DNA of 19,586 nt, taken from contig JAZTYO010000029.1 of assembly GCA_045636945.1 (NCBI GenBank), positions 1 through 19,586 of the forward strand, in the 5' to 3' direction. Position numbers and translations under genes: made by a program. The stretch is from UMGS172 sp045636945 (GTDB lineage Bacteria > Bacillota > Clostridia > Oscillospirales > Acutalibacteraceae). The notes under the pieces are model-generated. The model saw only the letters and a list, made by a program, of their open reading frames with translations, searched no databases and was not told the origin of the DNA. Positions within the stretch are counted from its first letter, which is position 1. Every line of letters starts with the position of its first letter. Below, in pieces: positions 1-6,606 of this stretch.

Positions 1-7
1 GTTTCAT
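1..7 (-). CDS. Start of a gene running off the left edge (probable IS200/IS605 transposase)
   Basis: Only the first seven coding bases are inside the window: ATG at 7-5 followed by AAA and a C. The start is supported by a strong ribosome binding site (AAGGAGGA, bases 15-22 read on the minus strand) seven bases upstream. IS200/IS605-type transposases in Firmicutes often begin Met-Lys-Gln, which fits, but seven bases identify nothing. The assignment is an inference from the hairpin-rich leader upstream. Confidence 0.4.
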
Positions 8-14
8 ACTTGAT

Positions 15-73
15 TCCTCCTTCGTCTTTTTGTTGTGGTTGGCAAACCCACTTCTATTTTAGACGAAGGAGGA
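15..73 (-). promoter_or_regulatory. Shine-Dalgarno-sequestering hairpin
   Basis: Bases 15-27 (TCCTCCTTCGTCT) and 61-73 (AGACGAAGGAGGA) are perfect 13-base complements around a 33-base loop. On the minus strand the second arm met by the ribosome (15-27) contains the AAGGAGGA ribosome binding site for the ATG at 7, so folding would block translation. The first arm is an exact anti-Shine-Dalgarno. This looks like translational repression in cis, as known for IS200 tnpA, though an RNA thermometer or ligand-responsive leader would look the same. Confidence 0.6.
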
Positions 74-106
74 TTCTTTTTCTACTCATAGCTAAAGCTT
101 TTTGGA

Positions 107-127
107 ACTACCAGCACTGCTGGTAGT
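107..127. repeat. 21-base palindrome (10-bp arms, 1-base centre)
   Basis: ACTACCAGCA (107-116) is the exact inverted complement of TGCTGGTAGT (118-127). It has no T tract, so it is not a typical terminator. Its place upstream of the leader of the probable transposase matches the subterminal hairpin that IS200/IS605 transposases recognise as single-stranded DNA. Confidence 0.6.
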
Positions 128-145
128 ATTCGTTACACAAATAAA

Positions 146-177
146 AACACCCTATGGCCTTTCGGTCATAGGGTGTT
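146..177 (-). terminator. Rho-independent terminator downstream of ppdK
   Basis: A 14-bp stem with one wobble pair (146-159 with 164-177) closes a four-base loop. On the minus strand it is followed by TTTTTAT, giving a classical intrinsic terminator for transcripts coming from ppdK. It lies about 130 bases after the ppdK stop and 3 bases after the stop of a short open frame (181-318). Confidence 0.8.
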
Positions 178-180
178 CTC

Positions 181-318
181 TTATACATAGATATTGACTT
201 TTAAGTCGTTCCACCTGTGTATGCGGTGCTTGGTGCTATCTTTATACAGATACTCTTTCGCATCGTCTAAATTAAGCACAAATTCCGTTACTTTGGTGAA
301 TGGGTTATTATTTCCCAC
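181..318 (-). CDS. Possible 45-residue ORF overlapping the ppdK 3' end
   Basis: A GTG overlapping the last codons of ppdK opens a 45-residue frame ending at 181, three bases before the terminator stem. The product would be hydrophilic and charged (for example a KHRIHRWNDL stretch) and matches no family I recognise. The start is GTG with only a weak purine-rich upstream, and no better start is visible. It may be the decayed tail of a former gene or just the ppdK 3' untranslated region. Confidence 0.2.
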   Translation of the reverse strand: MGNNNPFTKVTEFVLNLDDAKEYLYKDSTKHRIHRWNDLKVNIYV

Positions 319-2941
319 TTTCCTTAATAGCAGCCTGGGCAGCAGCCAAACGTGCGATGGGCACACGGAAGGGTGAGCAGGATACATAGTCAAGGCCGAT
401 CTTGTGGCAGAACTCTACGGAAACGGGGTCGCCGCCGTGCTCACCACAGATACCGCAGTGGATTGCGGGACGGGTAGCCTTACCCATCTTAACAGCCATA
501 TCCATCAACTTACCAACACCTGTCTGATCCAACTTTGCGAACGGATCGTTCTCATAGATCTTGGTGTCATAGTAAGCACCGAGGAACTTACCTGCGTCAT
601 CACGGGAGAAGCCGAAGGTCATCTGAGTAAGGTCGTTAGTACCGAAGCAGAAGAACTCAGCCTCTTTTGCGATATCGTCAGCGGTCAAGCAAGCTCTGGG
701 AATTTCCATCATAGTACCTACTTCGTACTTGAGGTCAGAACCTGCAGCAGCGATCTCAGCGTCAGCAGTTGCAACAACAACATCCTTAACGTACTTGAGC
801 TCCTTAACTTCGCCGGTAAGAGGAATCATAATCTCGGGAACGATGTTCCAATCGGGATGAGCCTTCTTAACGTTGAGAGCAGCACGGATAACAGCGGTGG
901 TCTGCATCTTTGCAATTTCAGGATAGGTAACTGCAAGACGGCATCCACGGTGACCCATCATGGGGTTGAACTCGTGGAGAGCAGAAATGATGTTCTTGAT
1001 GTCAGCAACGGTCTTGCCCTGTGCATCTGCCAAAGCCTTGATGTCAGCCTCTTCAGTGGGAACGAACTCATGAAGTGGAGGATCAAGGAAACGGATGCAA
1101 ACGGGGTTGCCCTCGAGAGCCTCATAAAGCTTCTCGAAATCTCCCTGCTGATAAGGAAGAATCTTCTGGAGAGCTGCCTCACGACCCTCAACGGTATCGG
1201 AGCAGATCATCTCACGGAATGCAGCAATACGCTCTGCCTCGAAGAACATATGCTCGGTACGGCAAAGACCGATACCCTCAGCACCAAGCTCGCGAGCCTT
1301 CTTAGCGTCTGCAGGAGTGTCAGCATTGGTACGGACCTTCAAGGTTCTGTACTTGTCAGCCCAAGCCATGATACGGCCGAACTCGCCTGCGATTTCAGCA
1401 TCAACAGTGGGGATGATGCCATCATAAATGTTACCGGTAGAACCGTCGATGGAGATGTAGTCTCCCTCGTTGTATACTTTACCTGCAAGAGTGAACTTCT
1501 TGTTTTCTTCGTCCATAATAATGTCGCCGCAACCGGAAACACAGCAGGTACCCATACCACGAGCAACAACGGCTGCGTGAGAGGTCATACCGCCACGAAC
1601 AGTGAGGATACCCTGAGAAGCCTTCATACCGGTGATATCTTCGGGAGAAGTCTCAAGACGTACAAGAACAACCTTTTCGCCACGTGCATTCCAAGCTTCT
1701 GCGTCTTCAGCAGTAAATACAACCTTACCGCAAGCAGCACCGGGAGATGCGCCAAGACCCTTACCTGCGGGAACAGCAGCCTTCAAAGCCTTAGTATCGA
1801 ACTGAGGATGGAGAAGGGTGTCGAGGTTTCTGGGGTCGATCATAGCAACAGCCTGCTTCTCGTCGATCATCTTCTCGTCTACGAGGTCACAAGCGATCTT
1901 AAGAGCAGCCTTAGCGGTTCTCTTACCGTTACGGGTCTGGAGCATGAAGAGCTTACCGTGCTCAACAGTGAACTCCATATCCTGCATATCTCTGTAATGG
2001 TCTTCGAGGATAGCGCAAACCTTGTTGAACTCTGCGAAAGCCACAGGGAACTTCAGAGCGAACACTGCGATGGGCATAGGAGTACGAACACCGGCAACAA
2101 CGTCTTCACCCTGTGCGTTGGTAAGGAACTCACCCATAAGACCCTTCTCACCTGTAGCAGGATCACGAGTAAATGCAACACCGGTACCGCAATCGTCACC
2201 CATGTTACCGAAAGCCATCATCTGAACGTTAACAGCGGTACCCCAAGAATAAGGAATATCGTTGTCACGACGGTAAACATTTGCTCTGGGGTTGTCCCAA
2301 GAACGGAAAACAGCCTCAACAGCACCCATCAACTGCTCCTTAGGATCAGATGGGAAGTCCTTACCGATCTTTGCCTTATATTCAGCCTTGAACTGATTTG
2401 CAAGCTCCTTAAGGTCGTCAGCAGTCAACTCAACGTCCTGAGTCACGCCCTTTTCTTCCTTCATCTTGTCGATAAGTTCCTCGAAGTACTTCTTACCGAC
2501 TTCCATAACAACATCGGAGTACATCTGGATGAAACGACGGTAGCAGTCGTACGCCCAACGTGCATTGCCGGACATTGCTGCCATAGCCTCAACAACCTCT
2601 TCGTTAAGACCGAGGTTAAGAATGGTATCCATCATACCGGGCATAGAAGCACGGGCACCCGAACGAACGGAAACGAGAAGAGGGTTGGTCTTATCGCCGA
2701 ACTTCTTGCCAGTGATGCCTTCCATCTTATCGATGTACTCCATGATCTCTGCCTTGATATCATCGTTGATCTTGCGGCCGTCCTCATAGTACTGGGTACA
2801 AGCCTCGGTAGAAACGGTGAAGCCCTGGGGAACGGGAAGACCGATCTTGGTCATCTCTGCAAGGTTAGCACCCTTACCGCCGAGAAGCTCACGCATGGAA
2901 GCGTCACCCTCAGAGAACAGGTAAACAAACTTGTGACTCAT
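308..2941 (-). CDS. ppdK: Pyruvate, phosphate dikinase
   Basis: This enzyme interconverts pyruvate + ATP + Pi and PEP + AMP + PPi. In anaerobes it often works in PPi-linked glycolysis or PEP synthesis, in the cytosol. At 877 residues it is full length (C. symbiosum PPDK is about 874). The N-terminal ATP-grasp region has GGKGANLAEM near residue 21 and SVRSGARASMPGMMDT near 91. The central phosphohistidine swivel domain carries GGMTSHAAVVARGMG with the phospho-acceptor His at about 455. The C-terminal PEP/pyruvate barrel ends with CGICGEHGGDP, whose second Cys near 832 matches the family's catalytic Cys. The ATG at 2941 has an AGGAGG site 9-10 bases upstream. The gene stands alone, with its own promoter near 3050 and a terminator at 146-177. 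No defect is visible. Confidence 0.98.
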   Translation of the reverse strand: MSHKFVYLFSEGDASMRELLGGKGANLAEMTKIGLPVPQGFTVSTEACTQYYEDGRKINDDIKAEIMEYIDKMEGITGKKFGDKTNPLLVSVRSGARASMPGMMDTILNLGLNEEVVEAMAAMSGNARWAYDCYRRFIQMYSDVVMEVGKKYFEELIDKMKEEKGVTQDVELTADDLKELANQFKAEYKAKIGKDFPSDPKEQLMGAVEAVFRSWDNPRANVYRRDNDIPYSWGTAVNVQMMAFGNMGDDCGTGVAFTRDPATGEKGLMGEFLTNAQGEDVVAGVRTPMPIAVFALKFPVAFAEFNKVCAILEDHYRDMQDMEFTVEHGKLFMLQTRNGKRTAKAALKIACDLVDEKMIDEKQAVAMIDPRNLDTLLHPQFDTKALKAAVPAGKGLGASPGAACGKVVFTAEDAEAWNARGEKVVLVRLETSPEDITGMKASQGILTVRGGMTSHAAVVARGMGTCCVSGCGDIIMDEENKKFTLAGKVYNEGDYISIDGSTGNIYDGIIPTVDAEIAGEFGRIMAWADKYRTLKVRTNADTPADAKKARELGAEGIGLCRTEHMFFEAERIAAFREMICSDTVEGREAALQKILPYQQGDFEKLYEALEGNPVCIRFLDPPLHEFVPTEEADIKALADAQGKTVADIKNIISALHEFNPMMGHRGCRLAVTYPEIAKMQTTAVIRAALNVKKAHPDWNIVPEIMIPLTGEVKELKYVKDVVVATADAEIAAAGSDLKYEVGTMMEIPRACLTADDIAKEAEFFCFGTNDLTQMTFGFSRDDAGKFLGAYYDTKIYENDPFAKLDQTGVGKLMDMAVKMGKATRPAIHCGICGEHGGDPVSVEFCHKIGLDYVSCSPFRVPIARLAAAQAAIKESGK

Positions 2942-2950
2942 ATTGAATCA

Positions 2951-3060
2951 TCCTCCTAAAAAATATTAAACATCTGAATGCGGCACTTTTGTGCCTGACC
3001 GTCCAAACAATGGACAGACTACTCCAACTGTCTGAAGTATCTGATTGATTATAACACTAT
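2951..3060 (-). promoter_or_regulatory. ppdK promoter and structured leader
   Basis: On the minus strand a perfect extended -10 (TGTTATAAT, hexamer at 3048-3053) is preceded by a weak T-rich -35. The roughly 85-base leader contains three small consecutive hairpins: GGCAC/GTGCC at 2982-2995, GTCCA/TGGAC at 3001-3015 and CAGAC/GTCTG at 3015-3034. The ribosome binding site AGGAGG sits at 2952-2957. No T tract follows the hairpins, so they do not look like a terminator. Their function is unknown. Confidence 0.5.
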
Positions 3061-3216
3061 TTCACCAAAAAATAAAGAGGAAATTGCTAATTTCTTTAAA
3101 TTTAGCACATTTTTTCAATTTTTATACATTTCCACAGCCTAATTTATGGGATTTTTGCATAACTGACGGTAAAAAACATAAAAAGCCACAGCAAAAACTT
3201 AACTCTAAGCCCTTCC

Positions 3217-3347
3217 CTATTGATTTTCCTTATACTCGGTTGGAGAAACTCCGAAGGCTTTGCGGAAAAACTACTGAAATACAACGGGTCGCGGAAACCG
3301 CTTTTGTATGCAATATCGCATTGCGGCATATGTTTGAAAACAAGTAA
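3217..3347 (-). pseudogene. AraC-family regulator remnant (C-terminal helix-turn-helix, frameshifted)
   Basis: Translating the minus strand gives CDIAYKSGFRDPLYFS, the typical last part of the AraC/XylS DNA-binding domain (second helix-turn-helix). After one frame change near 3268-3280 it continues FFRKAFGVSPTEYKENQ and a TAG stop at 3217-3219. That is the standard C-terminus of the family, split by a one-base indel. Upstream in the first frame there is a stop (TGA) near 3345, so only about 40 of the usual 270-300 residues survive. It lies between ppdK and the phage head island, in a 500-base gap with no intact gene. Confidence 0.75.
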
Positions 3348-3360
3348 TCACTTAACTGTA

Positions 3361-3392
3361 TAGAGCCTCCCCTGCAAGAGTAGGAGGTTCTA
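3361..3392. repeat. 10-bp inverted repeat in the gap behind the phage island
   Basis: TAGAGCCTCC (3361-3370) pairs with GGAGGTTCTA (3383-3392) with one wobble and a 12-base loop. A T-rich run follows on the plus strand, so it could be an old terminator for something read rightwards, but no plus-strand gene precedes it. Its role is not known. Confidence 0.3.
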
Positions 3393-3428
3393 TCCTTTAT
3401 TTCCACACCTAAAGGCGCCAATAAAAAA

Positions 3429-3450
3429 CTCGGGATGTTTCCATCCCGAG
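3429..3450 (-). terminator. Terminator ending the phage head island
   Basis: A perfect 9-bp stem CTCGGGATG/CATCCCGAG with a TTTC loop is followed on the minus strand by a run of T (complement of 3422-3428). It begins nine bases after the last gene of the head cluster, so the cluster is a closed transcription unit and does not run on into tail genes. Confidence 0.85.
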
Positions 3451-3458
3451 CCTTTTTG

Positions 3459-3878
3459 TTATTTATATGCGTTGCCATTATAGATGTTGACGGTAATAAG
3501 CACTGTAAGGGCACTCAACGTACTACTGTACTTCATCTCACCAACCTTGATATCGGTTACAGAATATTCACAGATAAACGGTTTCAGTGCATCCAACACC
3601 CGGTCAATAGCATCATGGCAAGATGCACCCGTACCTCTTTTCGGCACACACAGTGTCATACCTATTTTGTAATTTATAGGTGATGCATTAAGAGCCACTT
3701 TGTTGCTGACCTCTGTACCGGTAATGGATATACCCTCAAGTCCTACGCTTACTACCGTTTTTTGCAACGGTACCTCCTGCTTTACAGAGGGGAACTCCGA
3801 AATAACCTTGATATCCGAAAGACTTCCGTCGATCGTAAGGCTATTGCATATCATTTCAATCAACTTTTTGGCGTGCAT
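3459..3878 (-). CDS. Small phage connector/tail-completion-like protein
   Basis: This is the last gene of the head island, a 139-residue protein with no motif I can name. It is assigned by position (two short genes after the capsid, where head closure, head-tail joining and tail-completion proteins usually sit) and by its size and alternating hydrophobic/polar sequence. The frame also opens at GTG 3887, which overlaps the preceding stop. I prefer ATG 3878 because GGGCGG lies about 8 bases upstream. The terminator follows directly, so no tail tube or tape measure gene comes after it. The function is inferred, not seen. Confidence 0.6.
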   Translation of the reverse strand: MHAKKLIEMICNSLTIDGSLSDIKVISEFPSVKQEVPLQKTVVSVGLEGISITGTEVSNKVALNASPINYKIGMTLCVPKRGTGASCHDAIDRVLDALKPFICEYSVTDIKVGEMKYSSTLSALTVLITVNIYNGNAYK

Positions 3879-3879
3879 T

Positions 3880-4224
3880 TCAGTCACCGCCCTTTACACG
3901 TAGTGTGAGTATTGCCCAGATATATTGGGTGATGCCTTTGAGTGAAATTCGGTCGGCACGCGACACGTTATAGATGCCCTTTTCGGTTTCTATGAACGTA
4001 TCTGCCTCCCTGCCCGCAAAATCGAGCTCTGCAGGGCCAAGATACAAGAAACAAGCCGAATCCTTGAAGCCTAACTCAGTGCGTTGCGACTCAACGTAGA
4101 GCTTGTTTTTGTATCGCATAGGCTGTATCAAGGCCTTGGTTTCGGTCGAATTACCTTCAATCGAAACATTGACGTTTTCACCCAAATTCTCAAACAAGCT
4201 GTCAACAGATGTTTTATAGTTCAA
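3880..4224 (-). CDS. Small phage head-closure/head-tail adaptor-like protein
   Basis: This is a 114-residue hypothetical protein, the second after the capsid. It begins with TTG at 4224 directly behind the TGA of the preceding gene, with GAGGTG about 7 bases upstream, so translation is probably coupled. The sequence is rich in beta-type segments and ends with a long hydrophobic stretch (YIWAILTLRV). In siphovirus head modules this position normally holds a head-tail connector or stopper. No diagnostic motif is visible, so the role rests on synteny. Confidence 0.65.
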   Translation of the reverse strand: MNYKTSVDSLFENLGENVNVSIEGNSTETKALIQPMRYKNKLYVESQRTELGFKDSACFLYLGPAELDFAGREADTFIETEKGIYNVSRADRISLKGITQYIWAILTLRVKGGD

Positions 4225-4596
4225 TCAACACACCTCGGTCTTTACAAATGCAAAACGCTTACATTTAAGCAGATGCTCAACTGACTTTACGGCATCGTCC
4301 ATAAGATTTTTAGCATATTCAACCGTAGCGTTGGAATCACTTCTTACGGTGATATCACCTGCTTTGATATTGGTGCCGTCACCCGCATTTTTCAAGGTGT
4401 GGCGGTAGAAGGCCATACAAGCAGCGGCATAATTCAGAGAATCCTGCCCTAAGGCAATATCCTTTGAATGGTCAAGCCAGCTCTCAAGAGTTTCGGCAGA
4501 AGTATTGCAAAGCACCCTGCCCTCTTTTAAGGCATTCTCCCCTGCCAGTACAAGAAACGCATCAACAACACGGTCGATACTGATAATCTTTTCCAT
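4225..4596 (-). CDS. Probable phage head-tail connector (first gene after capsid)
   Basis: This 123-residue protein starts at ATG 4596, eight bases after the capsid stop. Its mostly helical pattern (for example SAETLESWLDHS, then the ALGQDSLNYAAACMAFYRHTL segment) resembles helical connector proteins of the gp6/gp15 adaptor type, which dock under the portal. Longer N-terminal versions of the frame lie inside the capsid gene and are not used here. The ribosome binding site is weak (GATGAG), which suggests coupling to capsid translation. The assignment comes from position plus secondary-structure impression. Confidence 0.6.
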   Translation of the reverse strand: MEKIISIDRVVDAFLVLAGENALKEGRVLCNTSAETLESWLDHSKDIALGQDSLNYAAACMAFYRHTLKNAGDGTNIKAGDITVRSDSNATVEYAKNLMDDAVKSVEHLLKCKRFAFVKTEVC

Positions 4597-4603
4597 AGAC
4601 TCA

Positions 4604-5611
4604 TCAGATACTAAGGACTGCCGAAGCATCCTTGAAAATCTTGGCAAAGCCTGCGGTTGTGGTGATAACTGCACGTTCAAGCTGACGGTCAATAAGCTTA
4701 TCGTAATCAACGTTTACGTCGGCGGCAACAACCATTTCGAGTGCACAGCCTGCATCAAGACCGATAATCTTTCCGTCCTCAACAGCGTTGGAACGAAGCA
4801 ACTTTGCACCGAGAGGATTACCGGGATTGCCCGTGCCCTGGAAGTTGATGCCGGTAAGAGGATTCTTGAACTCGTCAAGACTCATAACCTTAAGCATGGT
4901 GGATGGAGACATAATAAGTCGGTTGAGGCAATAGGGGTCAAGCTTGTTGTAAAGATTGAGAAGATCGGAATAAGAAAGCTCACCCGATGCGGTGGCGTTG
5001 ACAACTGTTGCGGCATTGTCGTTACCGTCACCGTTCAAAAGCACGTTGACTGCATCAGCAAATTGACTGCGTGCAATGTGAGCACCAATCTGTCGGAGAG
5101 TAACCGAGAAGAGGTCAATCTTCTGAAACTTCAAAGCCTCATAGGATGCAACCAACATTCTGCCACGCTTGTGAAGAGTAACGAGATTTTCCTGAGTGCG
5201 GACTACGGTTTCAGGAATCTCGGCACCTTCGTCAACGTCGACCAAGGACTTCTCCTCGTCGGTAGGAACGGAAGCAATGGTACGGTAGTCGAGAGAGTTG
5301 ATGTGAGTGGTGGATGCCACGATGGAAGGAAGCATATCAGCCTCCTCAATTCCCTGCTTTACGGCACGGGAAACATACTCAGGGAAAAGTGCTGCAGACT
5401 GAGAAGTAGCAAAGAACTTTCTTACACTATCACTTCCCGCACCTGCGACCTTGATGTCGAATCTTTTCAACTGACGGCCAAAAGCGTCAAGACCCTCATA
5501 CTCGGTGCCTGCATAGTTCTGCGAAGGGTCAAGCTCCTCCAAAATCTCGGAAAAGCTTTTCTCGGGATGGGAATACATTCCCTTTTCAAGTGTGATGTTA
5601 TCAAAACTCAT
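4604..5611 (-). CDS. Phage major capsid protein, HK97 fold
   Basis: The product is 335 residues and would be the main shell protein. An N-terminal charged arm is followed near residue 70 by SAALFPEYVSRAVKQGI, and near residues 120-160 by an EIPET..RTQENLVTLHKRGRML region. The middle part ends in RLIMSPSTMLKV, and the C-terminal part has the DAGCALEMVVAADVNVDYD and AVITTTAGFAKI segments. This is the layout of HK97-fold capsids of clostridial siphoviruses. The ATG at 5611 has an AAAGGAGA site about 7 bases upstream. It lies directly after the protease gene (18-base gap), and no separate scaffold gene is present. The frame is intact, so assembly competence is possible. Confidence 0.85.
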   Translation of the reverse strand: MSFDNITLEKGMYSHPEKSFSEILEELDPSQNYAGTEYEGLDAFGRQLKRFDIKVAGAGSDSVRKFFATSQSAALFPEYVSRAVKQGIEEADMLPSIVASTTHINSLDYRTIASVPTDEEKSLVDVDEGAEIPETVVRTQENLVTLHKRGRMLVASYEALKFQKIDLFSVTLRQIGAHIARSQFADAVNVLLNGDGNDNAATVVNATASGELSYSDLLNLYNKLDPYCLNRLIMSPSTMLKVMSLDEFKNPLTGINFQGTGNPGNPLGAKLLRSNAVEDGKIIGLDAGCALEMVVAADVNVDYDKLIDRQLERAVITTTAGFAKIFKDASAVLSI

Positions 5612-5629
5612 AATATTTCTCCTTTTGTT

Positions 5630-6592
5630 TTATATGATAAAGAAACTGTTTTTGTGGGTTTCGGAGGTGGATTTTTTACCTCTCATAAGCTGAGAAGTGC
5701 ATTTTTCGGTCATAGCTTCGCCCTCTCGGTAAAGACCAAAAAGTTCGTCAGGCTCGAATTTATCAAGAGCCTTAATAAACATATCGGTCACAGCATCGTT
5801 TGCCTCAGGTAAAAGCATTTTGACTATCTCAAGCTTTTTGTTTTTCAAAAACTCACCTGCTGTAAAGGCCAATTCAGAAAACTTCTCCAGCTTAGCCTGA
5901 AGCTCGGTTGCCTCCTCGATTGACAGGGTAATCTCACCGTTTTCAACCGATTTTGTCAAGCAGCCCAAATCAAAGCTCTGACCATCAAAATAAGACTTTA
6001 CAACTCCTGCCTTAGGCTGTGCAGGGACGGCCACAAACGACCATTCGTAAGCATCGGTAGGTGAGCAAAGGTCAACGTAGCAAAGCGTTTTTTGACCGTT
6101 TTTGCGGTAATACTTGCCCTTGCGATGCTGACACGAGCCAACAGGCTTGCCACATATCGAGCAGTAGCCCTCCGACATACTGCAACCAACGCTCACCTCT
6201 TTTTTGATGCCCGATTCGATAGAGAGAATAAGTTCCTCACTTGCGGCAGATTTGGGCATATATGCTCGGGCAAACAACTGCTTGTAAGGTTCACCTATTT
6301 GATTTTTCTTACCGTCCACGGTTCTGACCTCGGCAAAGAACACCCTTGCACATTGGTTTTCGGCCTTGTGGGAGTGGTCGAAAATACCCGTTTTACCGAT
6401 ATAAAGCTCGGCTAACTTCTCAAGTGACGCATCGGTAAAGCGTTCGAAATCTCGGTCGATGTCGTTGTCGCACAGTACAACCGAAAACGCATAAAGCTCG
6501 TCAGCCACAAACTTTCTTCGGGTAAATTCATTGATTTTTTGGAGCTCGGCCTCTGACGGTGCGCCGAACTCTCCAATATTTCCGTTTTTCAT
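5630..6592 (-). CDS. Phage prohead protease (S78-like fold) with zinc-knuckle insertion and C-terminal scaffold-like tail
   Basis: This 320-residue protein sits between portal and capsid, the usual place of the head maturation protease. The N-terminal part has a hydrophobic strand, a GIFDHSH segment with a candidate catalytic His near 73, and KEVSVGCS with a candidate catalytic Ser near 134, then EWSFVAVPAQP near 183. This is the pattern of prohead serine proteases. Between them lies an unusual Cys/His cluster (C144, C147, C154, H156) resembling a zinc knuckle. The C-terminal third is charged and helical and could act as the scaffold that the protease removes. ATG 6592 is preferred over GTG 6601 because GAGG lies 8 bases upstream of it. 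The gap from portal is 14 bases. Confidence 0.75.
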   Translation of the reverse strand: MKNGNIGEFGAPSEAELQKINEFTRRKFVADELYAFSVVLCDNDIDRDFERFTDASLEKLAELYIGKTGIFDHSHKAENQCARVFFAEVRTVDGKKNQIGEPYKQLFARAYMPKSAASEELILSIESGIKKEVSVGCSMSEGYCSICGKPVGSCQHRKGKYYRKNGQKTLCYVDLCSPTDAYEWSFVAVPAQPKAGVVKSYFDGQSFDLGCLTKSVENGEITLSIEEATELQAKLEKFSELAFTAGEFLKNKKLEIVKMLLPEANDAVTDMFIKALDKFEPDELFGLYREGEAMTEKCTSQLMRGKKSTSETHKNSFFII

Positions 6593-6606
6593 ACTTTTCA
6601 CCTCAC

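Larger units (their letters stand above)
1..130 (-). mobile_element. Probable left end and leader of an IS200/IS605-type insertion sequence (partial)
   Basis: Read on the minus strand, this stretch has a perfect 10-bp palindrome with a one-base centre (107-127), then a leader whose ribosome binding site is buried in a 13-bp stem (15-27 with 61-73), then ATG at base 7. Known IS200/IS605 elements carry a small subterminal palindrome bound by the Y1 transposase, and IS200 itself has a leader hairpin that hides the transposase Shine-Dalgarno. The combination suggests such an element. The outer boundary near 130 is a guess from the palindrome position, and the transposase body is outside the window. 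Confidence 0.45.

Noticed and set aside
404..2959. 851-codon open frame antisense to ppdK
   Set aside because: It exactly mirrors the ppdK gene, which has full family motifs. The frame is open because of ppdK codon bias, and its translation resembles no protein family.
3045..3347. 100-codon plus-strand frame in the gap behind ppdK
   Set aside because: The start overlaps the ppdK promoter, there is no ribosome binding site, and the minus strand of the same DNA carries recognisable AraC sequence.
4505..5812. 435-codon open frame antisense to the capsid gene
   Set aside because: It crosses three phage genes on the other strand, has no ribosome binding site, and its translation is not protein-like in family terms.
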